NCBI GenBank assembly: GCA_015068125.1
Contig: SVLD01000003.1
Coordinates: forward strand, 47,653-111,652
DNA length: 64,000 nucleotides
Source: Oscillospiraceae bacterium
GTDB lineage: Bacteria; Bacillota; Clostridia; Oscillospirales; Oscillospiraceae
Reading direction: 5' to 3'
Position numbers and translations under genes: made by a program. Numbering within the stretch: the stretch's first letter is position 1; each line of letters starts with the position of its first letter. Shown here piece by piece: positions 48,368 to 57,331 of this stretch. Below the pieces are notes generated by a model. It made no database searches. It had not been told where the DNA came from and worked only from the letters and a program-made list of their open reading frames with translations.

Positions 48368-49347
48368 TTGTTGTCCAGCAGGGTATCTATGAATTCTTCT
48401 TTTGTAATACCGCCCAGACATTCCACCAGCGCGACACCGGCGATGGCTCCCTCGATGGCATCCTCCCGGTATGCACAGCCAATCAGGGCATCTTCCAAAT
48501 TTGCCACCGGACTGACCGCCAGAAAATCGCCATAGATCTTGACGTTTTCAATGATTCCCTTTTTTACAGTCAGCCGAACATCCAGCGTACCGCCGGCAAA
48601 GCGCTTCCGGGATCGCAGATCGTAGGCAGGGGATTTTCCGAAATTCCAATCCCAGGTATCGTATTTTTCCGCTTTCAGTTTGGCAACCTCCGCCAGCTCC
48701 GCTGGGGTCAGTTCCTCCCGGTGCAGATCATTGGACAGAGCGGTTTTGAGATACCCCCAGAACCCATCCAGCGTCATATCGGCAGCCAAAAGCTGCCGGA
48801 TATTGCCCACCCGACTGCGAACGGATTTCACACTTTTTGACGCGAATTTTGCCGGATCCGGTGTCAAAGCGCCACTGATCATGCCCATATCCGAATCAAA
48901 CAGCAGTGTTCCGTGATGCAAAATCCGCCCTTTGCATACCTGCTGCGCCGTACCGGAAATCTTGTAGCCGGAAACCAGAATGTCATTTCTGCCTGATACC
49001 TCCGCATCCAGCCCCAAACCCCGAAGCGCCCCGGAGACCATCTCGGAAAAGCCGTTTTTGTGGGCAGCGGCGTCCTGCACCGCGTCGGTGATAAAGGAAT
49101 AATTCAAGTTTCCCAGATCGTGATATACCGCACCGCCGCCGGTGTTTCGACGAACCACCCGGATGCCGTGCTCTGCAACAAAACCGCCGTCGATCTCTTC
49201 AGAGGCATTCTGATTTCTACCCACGATCACCGCATTGTCGTTCTGCCAAAGGATCAGAATGTCTCCCTGGGTACGGTGGTTCAGCACATATTCTTCAAAG
49301 GCAAGATTGTAGGAAGGATCCGTAGAACCCGTTTCCAGATAGATCAT
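48364..49347 (-). CDS. lplA: lipoate--protein ligase family protein
   Basis: NLAFEEYVLNHRTQGDILILWQNDNAVIVGRNQNASEEID, VVRRNTGGGAVYHDLGNLNYSFI. Confidence 0.94.
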   Translation of the reverse strand: MIYLETGSTDPSYNLAFEEYVLNHRTQGDILILWQNDNAVIVGRNQNASEEIDGGFVAEHGIRVVRRNTGGGAVYHDLGNLNYSFITDAVQDAAAHKNGFSEMVSGALRGLGLDAEVSGRNDILVSGYKISGTAQQVCKGRILHHGTLLFDSDMGMISGALTPDPAKFASKSVKSVRSRVGNIRQLLAADMTLDGFWGYLKTALSNDLHREELTPAELAEVAKLKAEKYDTWDWNFGKSPAYDLRSRKRFAGGTLDVRLTVKKGIIENVKIYGDFLAVSPVANLEDALIGCAYREDAIEGAIAGVALVECLGGITKEEFIDTLLDNN

Positions 49348-49494
49348 ACTTTCACCTCTTTTGCACCATTGTACCACGGCTTTCCCTGAAAGGCAAGAAC
49401 CTGAAAAAATTGCAGTATTTGGGGACTGGTCGAATTGGAAATTGTGTGCTATAATATTTTTGTTCCTAAGAACTCGCGGAAAGGATGTAGGATT

Positions 49495-51492
49495 ATGAAC
49501 CATAAAATATTCCAGTACGATCCGACCCTAAAGGCCTTTGAGGCAGATTTCGACCTGCGCAAGGTCAACTATGAAAGAAAAAGAGCAGAGCTTCTGCAAA
49601 GTGCCACGTCGCTGTCGTCCTTCGCCAACGGCCACCTGTACTACGGTTTCCACCGCTGTGAGGACGGCTGGTACTACCGGGAGTGGGCGCCTGCGGCAGA
49701 GGCTATGTACCTTACCGGCGATTTTTGCGGCTGGGATCGCCACGCCTGCCCTATGGAGAAGAAGGAGCATGGCGTTTTTGAAGTTTTCCTCCCCGGCAAG
49801 GACGCCCTTAAGGATGGCCAGAAGGTCATGGCCATCGTTGTCCATAACGGCCAGGAGCTGGACCGCATCCCTCTGTATGCCAACTATGTCATCCAGGACA
49901 AGGAAACCACAGCCTGGAGCGCAGCCATCCATGTGTCCCAGCAGCCTTTTGTCTGGACGGACGATGGCTTCGTGCCGGAAAAAAAGCTGTTTATCTATGA
50001 GTGCCATGTGGGCATGGCCCAGGAGGAGGGGAAAATCGGCTCCTACCTGGAGTTTAAGGAGCACACCCTGCCCCGCATCAAAGCCCTGGGCTATAACACG
50101 CTGCAGATCATGGCGGTCATGCAGCATCCCTATTACGCATCCTTCGGCTATCAGGTCAGCAACCTGTTTGCCGCGTCCTCCTGGTTCGGCAAGCCCGACG
50201 AGCTGAAAGCCTTGGTCAACGCCGCCCATGAAATGGGCATCGCGGTGCTCCTGGATGTTGTCCATTCCCACGCCTCCAAGAATACCCGGGAGGGCATCAA
50301 CGAGTTTGACGGCACTTCCTACCAGTTCTTCCACGAGGGCAGTAAGGGCGACCACAGCGCCTGGGGCACAAAGTGCTTCAACTACGGTAAGAATGAAGTC
50401 CTTCACTTCCTGCTGTCCAACCTGAAATACTGGATGGACGAGTACCACTTTGACGGCTTCCGCTTTGACGGCGTGACCTCTATGCTGTATCTGGATCACG
50501 GCCTGGGCACTGCCTTTACCGGCCCCGAGCAGTATTTCTCCATGAATACGGATACCGAGGCGGTGACCTACCTGCAGCTTGCCAATGAGATGGTGCGCCA
50601 GGTCAACCCCAATGCCATCACCATCGCCGAGGACACCTCCGCCATTCCCGGGCTGTGCCTGCCCATCGCCGATGGGGGCATGGGCTTCGACTACCGTCTT
50701 GCCATGGGCGAGCCGGATATGTGGATCCGACTGCTGAAGGAAACCCCGGATGAGTGGTGGGATCTGAATAAGATCTATTACGAGCTGGCCATCCGCCGCC
50801 CCCATGAGAAGGTCATTGGCTACTGCGAGTCCCATGACCAGGCCCTGGTGGGCGATAAGACCATCATGTTCCGCCTCTGCGACAGCGAGATGTACACCTC
50901 CATGCACAAAGACCACCAAAGTATGGTGGTGGATCGCGGCATGGCACTGCATAAGCTCCTGCGGCTGCTGACCATGAGCCTGGGCGGCGAGGGCTACCTA
51001 ACCTTCATGGGCAACGAATTTGGCCATCCTGAGTGGATCGACTTCCCCCGGGAGGGCAACGGCTGGAGCTTCCATTACTGCCGCCGGCAGTGGAGCCTGG
51101 CGGATAATCCAGACCTGAAGTACCAGTATCTCCTGGCCTTTGAGAAAGCCATGGTGGATGCGGCGAAGAAGCTCCGCATCCTGGGCGGCAGCGACAAGCA
51201 GCTGATGCTGGATGATACCGACAAGGTTTTGGTGTACAAGAAGGGAAGTGCCTACCTGGCCTTTAACTTCCATCCTTATAACTCCTACGATGGCCGGTTT
51301 ATCCCGGTGGATGCAGAGGGACAGTATAAGGTGGTCATGACCTCTGATGATTACTGCTTCGGCGGCCAGGGACGCATCTGGCACGAAACCTACACTGCGG
51401 AAAAGCAGAGCGACGGCAGCATCGGCTTCCGACTGTACCTGCCCAGCCGTACCGCCGTGGTGCTCAAGAAACTGCCGAAGAAAAAAGTATAA
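49495..51492 (+). CDS. glgB: 1,4-alpha-glucan branching enzyme, GH13_8-like
   Basis: YREWAPAAEAMYLTGDFCGWDR, DVVHSHASKNTREGINEFDGT, FDGFRFDGVTSMLYLDHGLG. Confidence 0.9.
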   Translation: MNHKIFQYDPTLKAFEADFDLRKVNYERKRAELLQSATSLSSFANGHLYYGFHRCEDGWYYREWAPAAEAMYLTGDFCGWDRHACPMEKKEHGVFEVFLPGKDALKDGQKVMAIVVHNGQELDRIPLYANYVIQDKETTAWSAAIHVSQQPFVWTDDGFVPEKKLFIYECHVGMAQEEGKIGSYLEFKEHTLPRIKALGYNTLQIMAVMQHPYYASFGYQVSNLFAASSWFGKPDELKALVNAAHEMGIAVLLDVVHSHASKNTREGINEFDGTSYQFFHEGSKGDHSAWGTKCFNYGKNEVLHFLLSNLKYWMDEYHFDGFRFDGVTSMLYLDHGLGTAFTGPEQYFSMNTDTEAVTYLQLANEMVRQVNPNAITIAEDTSAIPGLCLPIADGGMGFDYRLAMGEPDMWIRLLKETPDEWWDLNKIYYELAIRRPHEKVIGYCESHDQALVGDKTIMFRLCDSEMYTSMHKDHQSMVVDRGMALHKLLRLLTMSLGGEGYLTFMGNEFGHPEWIDFPREGNGWSFHYCRRQWSLADNPDLKYQYLLAFEKAMVDAAKKLRILGGSDKQLMLDDTDKVLVYKKGSAYLAFNFHPYNSYDGRFIPVDAEGQYKVVMTSDDYCFGGQGRIWHETYTAEKQSDGSIGFRLYLPSRTAVVLKKLPKKKV

Positions 51493-51498
51493 TGAAAC

Positions 51499-51526
51499 GG
51501 GCGTGCCAATCGGCACGCCCTTTGAC
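51499..51526 (+). terminator. terminator after glgB
   Basis: gggcgtgcc-aatc-ggcacgcccttt. Confidence 0.8.
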
Positions 51527-51682
51527 TTTTTACTACTGCAGGGGTATCCATTGGTCACCCCTGCTTACTGTTTTCTTCACAAACATTATAACATAAAAAT
51601 GATACTATTACAAGACTGGTAGTTTTGCGATGTGTATGGTATTCTTTCAATTGGAATCAAATATTACAGGAGGGCTACGTTT

Positions 51683-52270
51683 ATGAAATTCTATCACGGA
51701 TCTGTTATCAAAGGACTTACCGAATTGCAACCACATATTCCAGTAGGTGCCCATTCAGAGGAGCCACTTGTATACTTGACAACCAGTAGACAACTGGCGT
51801 TGCACTATATATGGGACACTCAAAGACTTGGTGTAAAAATGCCGATGCTGGACATACGAAAAGATGGTACGCTCGTTTTTCAGGAAATGTTTAGTGGTGC
51901 GTTAGAGTATCTGTATAAGGGCGTTTCAGGATATATTTACTACTGTGAAGGGGACTATCCACTTTCGCTCGATTCGGGTGTAGCAACCGGTGTAACGACA
52001 AATTCGGTCGTTCCTGTCACAGATTGTGAGTACATCGATGATGTTTACGATCATATCCTAAGCTATGCGAAGCAAGGTAAGTTTATCTATGAGCACTATG
52101 AAGATTTACCCCAATGGAGAATTGATTTGATTCGGGGACAAATACTTCGCCGTATTAAGCGGTATAATCTAATCTGCGATTTAGCACATCCTAGTCGTAA
52201 ATTTATCAGGGATAATTTTCCTCGGTATTGGAAAGAAGCAGAAGTTTTAGCTGAACATGATCTTTTATAG
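51683..52270 (+). CDS. uncharacterized 195-aa protein, possible ADP-ribosyltransferase-like fold (paralog A)
   Basis: MKFYHGSVIKGLTEL..EPLVYLTTSRQLALHYIWD; AGGAGG RBS; motif-level similarity only. Confidence 0.6.
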   Translation: MKFYHGSVIKGLTELQPHIPVGAHSEEPLVYLTTSRQLALHYIWDTQRLGVKMPMLDIRKDGTLVFQEMFSGALEYLYKGVSGYIYYCEGDYPLSLDSGVATGVTTNSVVPVTDCEYIDDVYDHILSYAKQGKFIYEHYEDLPQWRIDLIRGQILRRIKRYNLICDLAHPSRKFIRDNFPRYWKEAEVLAEHDLL

Positions 52271-52282
52271 GAGAATATTCAC

Positions 52283-52870
52283 ATGAAGTTTTACCATGGA
52301 TCAATAGTAAAAGGTCTTACAGAACTGACTCCACGCACATCTTGGTACACAAATGTGAAAGAACCTCTCGTATATATGACAACGAGCAGACAATTGGCAC
52401 TTCATTACATATGGGATATTGAACGAATTGGTGTTAAAATGCCAATGTTACACATATGTGAGGATGGATCCCTAGTGTTTAAAGAAATGTTCAGCGGCGC
52501 CCTAGAATACTTCTATAAAGGCGTATCTGGATATATTTACCATTGTGATGGTGATTATACAATCAACCCCAGTACAGGTGTTCTTACGTGTGCAACATCG
52601 AAAACTGCTGTTCCGGTTGCGGATTGTGAGCACATTGAGGATGTGTATGAACATATCTGGAAGTATGCCGAACAAGGAAAGTTTATTTATGAGAGATATG
52701 AAGATTTGCCACAATGGCGAATAGATGTGATTCGCGGTCATATTATTCGTTTCATTAAAAGAAATGACCTGATGAATGACAATTGCCATCCGGGATGCAG
52801 ATTTGTGCAGGAAAAGTTCCCACAATATTGGGCAGAGGCACAAGCTCTTCATAATTATGACTTGCTATAG
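52283..52870 (+). CDS. uncharacterized 195-aa protein, paralog B of the preceding gene
   Basis: Gapless alignment with paralog A, about 126/195 identical by hand count. Confidence 0.65.
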   Translation: MKFYHGSIVKGLTELTPRTSWYTNVKEPLVYMTTSRQLALHYIWDIERIGVKMPMLHICEDGSLVFKEMFSGALEYFYKGVSGYIYHCDGDYTINPSTGVLTCATSKTAVPVADCEHIEDVYEHIWKYAEQGKFIYERYEDLPQWRIDVIRGHIIRFIKRNDLMNDNCHPGCRFVQEKFPQYWAEAQALHNYDLL

Positions 52871-52875
52871 CACAT

Positions 52876-52903
52876 AACGGGCGTGCCATCAGGCACGCCC
52901 GTT
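52876..52903. terminator. bidirectional terminator
   Basis: aacgggcgtgcc-atca-ggcacgcccgtt perfect 12-bp stem. Confidence 0.85.
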
Positions 52904-52905
52904 TG

Positions 52906-54213
52906 TTATTGTTCCTTAGACAGATCCCCTGTGGCAGGATTGTCCAGCAATTTCCCATCCTCCGTAAACCGGGAGCCATGGCAGGGACAGTCCCAGGAGT
53001 GTTCGTGCGTATTCCACTTCAGGGCGCAGCCCAGATGGGGACACCGGGGCTTTGTGGGGGTCAGCAGATTCACAGCGGAGGAAACTCCGTTCACCAAAAG
53101 CTGCTTCCGCAGAATACTCCGGGACGGCGAGAACAGTCCGCCGTAGGGGTCGTCCTGTCCCTGCAGGAGCTTGCTCAGTACCGTTGCGGATATCATAGAA
53201 CCGGTCATGCCCCACTTGTTAAACCCGGTGGCCACATAGAGATTCGGCGTGCGCTTGCTGTACTGCCCAATATATGGCATGCCATCCAATGTTATGCAGT
53301 CCTGGGTGGCCCACTGGCGCACTTTTACTGCACCGGGGAAATACTTGTCCGCGGCGATTTCCAGGGGTCTCCAGCCCTCTGAGGGCTTTCCTGTCCGATG
53401 TGAGCCGCCCCCCAGCAGAAGATATTCCCCATAGCTTCGCAGGGACAGGCCATCCTCCGCCGCATCCCGATACATACCACTGATCCCGTTCGCAGCCTTG
53501 AGCGCCAGCACATAGGATCGCTGCTGATACATTTTCAGAAAGAAACTTCCGTGTTTGTTCAGTATGGGGAAGTGGGTCGCAACTACGATCCGCTTTGCCC
53601 GGATAACGCCCCGGTCCGTGATAACATCCTCCCCATCAAAGGAAAGGAATTTCGTCTGTTCCCGAATGTTTAAATTCTTTGCGATCACAGCGGCGAACCT
53701 CAGGGGATGAAATTGCGCCTGCTTGCGAAAGCGGACCGCGCCCTTTGTGGGCAACGGCAGGGCAGTGCTTTGTACCGCGTCAAAGGGGATGCCGATCTTC
53801 TGCAAAACCTGCATTTCCCGTTCCAGTCGCTTTTCGCTGCCCCGGGCGTAAACATAGGCGCTTTGGTTTTCAAATTCGCAGGGGATCTCCTTACAGAGCC
53901 TGCGATATTCCCCGATGGCATCCTCATTTGCCTGATAATACAGCCCGGCAGTGTCATAATCAAATTGATCCACCAGCTTTTGATAGATCAGACCATGCTG
54001 GGATGTGATTTTGGCGGTGGTGTTCCGGGTCACGCCGTGGCAGATGCGGTCAGCGTCAATGAGCAGATTGTTCACCCCTGCTTGGGTCAGCATAAAGGCT
54101 GTCAGCAGTCCTGCCATACCGCCGCCGATAATCAGCACATCGGTTTTGGTGTCGTTCTCCAAGTGCGGAAATGTAGGAATCATTCCTTCGGAAGTCCAAA
54201 TGGAATCCAGCAT
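52906..54213 (-). CDS. FAD-dependent oxidoreductase with C-terminal Rieske [2Fe-2S] domain
   Basis: VLIIGGGMAGLLTAFMLTQAG, Rieske CPHLGCALKWNTHEHSWDCPCHGSRF. Confidence 0.94.
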   Translation of the reverse strand: MLDSIWTSEGMIPTFPHLENDTKTDVLIIGGGMAGLLTAFMLTQAGVNNLLIDADRICHGVTRNTTAKITSQHGLIYQKLVDQFDYDTAGLYYQANEDAIGEYRRLCKEIPCEFENQSAYVYARGSEKRLEREMQVLQKIGIPFDAVQSTALPLPTKGAVRFRKQAQFHPLRFAAVIAKNLNIREQTKFLSFDGEDVITDRGVIRAKRIVVATHFPILNKHGSFFLKMYQQRSYVLALKAANGISGMYRDAAEDGLSLRSYGEYLLLGGGSHRTGKPSEGWRPLEIAADKYFPGAVKVRQWATQDCITLDGMPYIGQYSKRTPNLYVATGFNKWGMTGSMISATVLSKLLQGQDDPYGGLFSPSRSILRKQLLVNGVSSAVNLLTPTKPRCPHLGCALKWNTHEHSWDCPCHGSRFTEDGKLLDNPATGDLSKEQ

Positions 54214-54299
54214 ATTATCACCCGGGATAGTATGCCCTCAGAAAAAGGAAATGATACATACACATAACAGGTTTTCCCCGAACGTGGAGATTTGCTTGC

Positions 54300-54401
54300 A
54301 TTGCCGTCCGGGAATGGACGGCAATTATGGTAGCCACCATTTTTTGAACTGGCGGCAGCAATATGCAACCGGCATATTGCGATTTACATGATTCGAATCT
54401 C
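54300..54401 (-). other. multi-hairpin element downstream of tRNA-Pro(GGG)
   Basis: minus-strand order: box gagattcgaatcatgtaaat (54401-54382), hairpin gcaatatgc/gcatattgc (54380-54358), accat/atggt hairpin, attgccgtcc/ggacggcaat (54325-54300). Confidence 0.7.
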
Positions 54402-54416
54402 TCCTCATCGAAAAAG

Positions 54417-54453
54417 AAAAATACCGAAAGAGCAAATGCTCTTTCGGTATTTT
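54417..54453 (-). terminator. terminator of tRNA-Pro(GGG)
   Basis: ataccgaaagagc-aaat-gctctttcggtat flanked by A/T runs. Confidence 0.85.
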
Positions 54454-54530
54454 TGGTCCGAGTGTCGAGATTCGAACTCGAGGCCTCTTGAACCCCATTC
54501 AAGCGCGATACCAAACTTCGCCACACCCGG
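54454..54530 (-). tRNA. tRNA-Pro (anticodon GGG), CCA encoded
   Basis: ccgggtgtggcgaagtttggtatcgcgcttgaATGGGGTtcaagaggcctcgagttcgaatctcgacactcggacca; C1-G72 acceptor pair, loop ATGGGGT. Confidence 0.93.
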
Positions 54531-54615
54531 ATATGCTTGCGTTTTCTCAACGCCAGAGTATATTAGCACACCTTGACGAAAAATGCAAGCATTATTTTTA
54601 AAATTTTGAAAAATT

Positions 54616-54834
54616 TTATTCGCTGATGTTGGCCTTGATTACTTTGCCGATGTTCCACAGCATAGCAACCTTCTGCTCAGCCACTTTTTTCTGCTCCTCG
54701 CCCTCGTACTCCACATACACGGTGTGGCTGCCGCAGTCGGCGCACTCTACTTGCACGCTCCAGCCACCCTCGTGAACCAGCATACCGTTACCGCGGCAGC
54801 AGGGGCATTCTTCCAGCTCGATGATGTTTTCCAT
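54616..54834 (-). CDS. small zinc-ribbon protein, Lar-like
   Basis: LEECPCCRGNGMLVHEGGWSVQVECADCGSHTV..KVAMLWNIG resembles Lar CPFCGG..C..CG..A..AWN layout. Confidence 0.55.
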   Translation of the reverse strand: MENIIELEECPCCRGNGMLVHEGGWSVQVECADCGSHTVYVEYEGEEQKKVAEQKVAMLWNIGKVIKANISE

Positions 54835-54843
54835 AATGACTCC

Positions 54844-55503
54844 TTATCTGAAGATCGTTTCTTCCTGGGTATAGATTTCCTCACGGCAACTGCTGACAAA
54901 ATCCGGCACATATTGCGTCAGGTATTTCGCGATTGCAGCGCCCAGTTGCACGGGGTTTAGCGTCGGATTTTGGCAGCAGATCCGTGCTTTTAGCCGGATG
55001 CAGTGGTCATCCTGCCGCAAAACCCCCATTTTTCGGATCATGGGAACGATGTCCTGCTCGGTTACGCCATTCTTTCCTTTTTTCTCTACAATAAGACTCT
55101 TTTGCGTAAAAAGGGAAGTGATGGCTTCTACAGCACCCTCCGGGATGCCGGTGTCATATTCCAGTGTAACAACGCAGTCCAACAGGGCAAGATTCTTGAT
55201 TTTTCCCTCGTTTTCGTAGACATCCAACACCCTTACACCCTCTACAAGGGCGTTATTCAGTCGATTTTTGATTTCCTCACAGGAAACGCCCTCGCCCTCC
55301 AGATCGAAATCCAGCAGCTCGCAGTGGCTTTCCACGCCCACCGACAAGGGCAGTGCAATGGATACCGACGGCCGGGGATTGTAGCCCTGGGTATGGGTCA
55401 GCAGCAGCCCAGCCCGCTTAAAAGCCCGCTGGAATAGTCGCATCAGATCCAAATGGGACATCCACACCGCCTGCCCGGTTTTTTCAAACAAAGCTCTAGG
55501 CAT
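54844..55503 (-). CDS. TIGR03936 family radical SAM-associated protein (DUF2344)
   Basis: FEKTGQAVWMSHLDLMRLFQRAFKRAGLLLTHTQGYNPRPSVSIALPLSVGVES. Confidence 0.93.
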   Translation of the reverse strand: MPRALFEKTGQAVWMSHLDLMRLFQRAFKRAGLLLTHTQGYNPRPSVSIALPLSVGVESHCELLDFDLEGEGVSCEEIKNRLNNALVEGVRVLDVYENEGKIKNLALLDCVVTLEYDTGIPEGAVEAITSLFTQKSLIVEKKGKNGVTEQDIVPMIRKMGVLRQDDHCIRLKARICCQNPTLNPVQLGAAIAKYLTQYVPDFVSSCREEIYTQEETIFR

Positions 55504-57331
55504 CGCACTGCACCTCCTTCAGAAGGCTGTTGGCGCCGCAGCCGGCACAGCCCTCCCGGCAGTCCGGTGTGATGGTGGCTTCGTATGCCCGGCGGCGTTC
55601 TCTTTGCAGGAATTTCTTGCTGACACCCACATCAATGGTATCCCAGGGGAGGATTTCGTCCTCTCCATAGCCCCGAACGGTGTAGAAATCCGGGTCAATG
55701 CCACATTTTTCGAAGGCGTCGAACCAAATGCCGTAGTTGAAATACTCATCCCAGCCATCCAGCTTGGCGCCGCTTTTCATAGCCTCCTCGATGACCACAC
55801 CCAGACGGCGGTCGCCCCGGGCGAATACAGCTTCCAGGCGGCTTAAGTCCGGGCCGTGGTAGTCGTATTCAATGGATTTGGAATAAAAATGGCTCTTCAG
55901 CAGCCGGCAGCGCCGCAAATACTCATCAGGCGTGATCTGCTGTTCCCACTGGAATGGGGTGTGGGGCTTGGGCACGAAATAGGCGGTGGCCACATGAACG
56001 CGCAAGCCACGCTTTTTGTTGGTAGCGTGCTCCTTCCAGGTCTGGATGACCTTGTATACCAACTCCGCGATACCCAGAACATCCTCATCGGTTTCCGTGG
56101 GCAGACCCAGCATGAAGTACAGCTTCACATTATTCCAGCCGCCGGAGAACGCATTGCGGCATGTGGTCAGGATCTCGTCTTCGGAGAGGTTCTTATTGAT
56201 GACATCCCGCAGCCGCTGGGTGCCGGCTTCCGGGGCGAAGGTCAGGCCGCTTTTGCGGACGGTCTGGAGCTTTTCCATCAGCTCCCGGGAGAAATTGTCT
56301 GCCCGGAGGGAGGGAACAGAGAGATTGACCCGGTTTTGCTCGCAATAGGGGATCATTTTGTCCGTCAGTTCCTTTAAGCCCCGGTAATCCGAGGTGGACA
56401 GGCTGGACAGCGTGATCTCATTGTTGCCGGAATCTTCCAAGGTTTCCACAGCCTGGCGGTACAGTACCTCTGGGCTCTTTTTGCGCACCGGACGGCAGGA
56501 AAAGCCTGCCTGGCAGAACCGGCAGCCCCGGATACAGCCCCGGAAAACTTCTAAGTTTGCCCGGTCATGAACGATCTCCGTGGAGGGAACGATCATTTTG
56601 GTGGGCCAGTAGGCGCTGTCCAGATCCTCCACAATCCGCTTGGTGACCTTGGCGGGGGCGTCATGCAGAGGAACGATGGCTTGCAATGTGCCGTCAGCAG
56701 CGTATTCATGGCGATAGAAAGAAGGGACATACACACTGGGGATTTTGGAAACCGCCAGCAGGAAATCCTCCTTGCTCCAGCCCTCGGCCTTGGCCCGGTC
56801 GTAGAGGGACACGATCTCTACGGTGATATCTTCACCCTCGCCCAGGGCGAAGAAGTCCACAAACTCCGCCAGGGGCTCCGGATTGTAGGCGCAGACGCCA
56901 CCGGAAAACACAATATTTTTAAGTCCCGGACGATCCTTGGAACGCAGGGGGATTCCGGAAAGCCTAAGCATATTGAGAATGTTGGCATAGCACATCTCAT
57001 AGCCGATGGTAAAGGCGATCATGTCAAAATCCCGGACAGGAGACTGGCTTTCCAACGCCCAGAGGGGTAGATTGTGTTCCATCATAGCCTTTTCCATATC
57101 CCCCCAGGGGGCAAAGACTCGCTGGCACCAAACGCCGTCCATTTGATTCATCACGCCGTAGAGAATCCGCATACCCACATTGGACATACCGATCTCGTAG
57201 GTATCCGGAAAACAGAAAGCGATATTTACACGAACGGAGTCGGGATCTTTTTTAATTTCGTTGAATTCTCCGCCGGTATAGCGGCCGGGTTTTTGCACCG
57301 TAGGGAGAATTCGCTGCAGCAGTTCGGTCAT
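55496..57331 (-). CDS. TIGR03960 family B12-binding radical SAM protein
   Basis: RYTGGEFNEIKKDPDSVRVNIAFCFPDTYEIGMSNVGMRILYGV, radical SAM CIRGCRFCQAGF. Confidence 0.95.
   Translation of the reverse strand: MTELLQRILPTVQKPGRYTGGEFNEIKKDPDSVRVNIAFCFPDTYEIGMSNVGMRILYGVMNQMDGVWCQRVFAPWGDMEKAMMEHNLPLWALESQSPVRDFDMIAFTIGYEMCYANILNMLRLSGIPLRSKDRPGLKNIVFSGGVCAYNPEPLAEFVDFFALGEGEDITVEIVSLYDRAKAEGWSKEDFLLAVSKIPSVYVPSFYRHEYAADGTLQAIVPLHDAPAKVTKRIVEDLDSAYWPTKMIVPSTEIVHDRANLEVFRGCIRGCRFCQAGFSCRPVRKKSPEVLYRQAVETLEDSGNNEITLSSLSTSDYRGLKELTDKMIPYCEQNRVNLSVPSLRADNFSRELMEKLQTVRKSGLTFAPEAGTQRLRDVINKNLSEDEILTTCRNAFSGGWNNVKLYFMLGLPTETDEDVLGIAELVYKVIQTWKEHATNKKRGLRVHVATAYFVPKPHTPFQWEQQITPDEYLRRCRLLKSHFYSKSIEYDYHGPDLSRLEAVFARGDRRLGVVIEEAMKSGAKLDGWDEYFNYGIWFDAFEKCGIDPDFYTVRGYGEDEILPWDTIDVGVSKKFLQRERRRAYEATITPDCREGCAGCGANSLLKEVQCDA

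Noticed and set aside
49528-50952. 474-aa minus-strand ORF antisense to glgB
   Set aside because: Shadow ORF; glgB is intact on the plus strand.
54218-54550. 110-aa minus-strand ORF across tRNA-Pro(GGG)
   Set aside because: Translates through a tRNA and hairpins; not credible as a protein.
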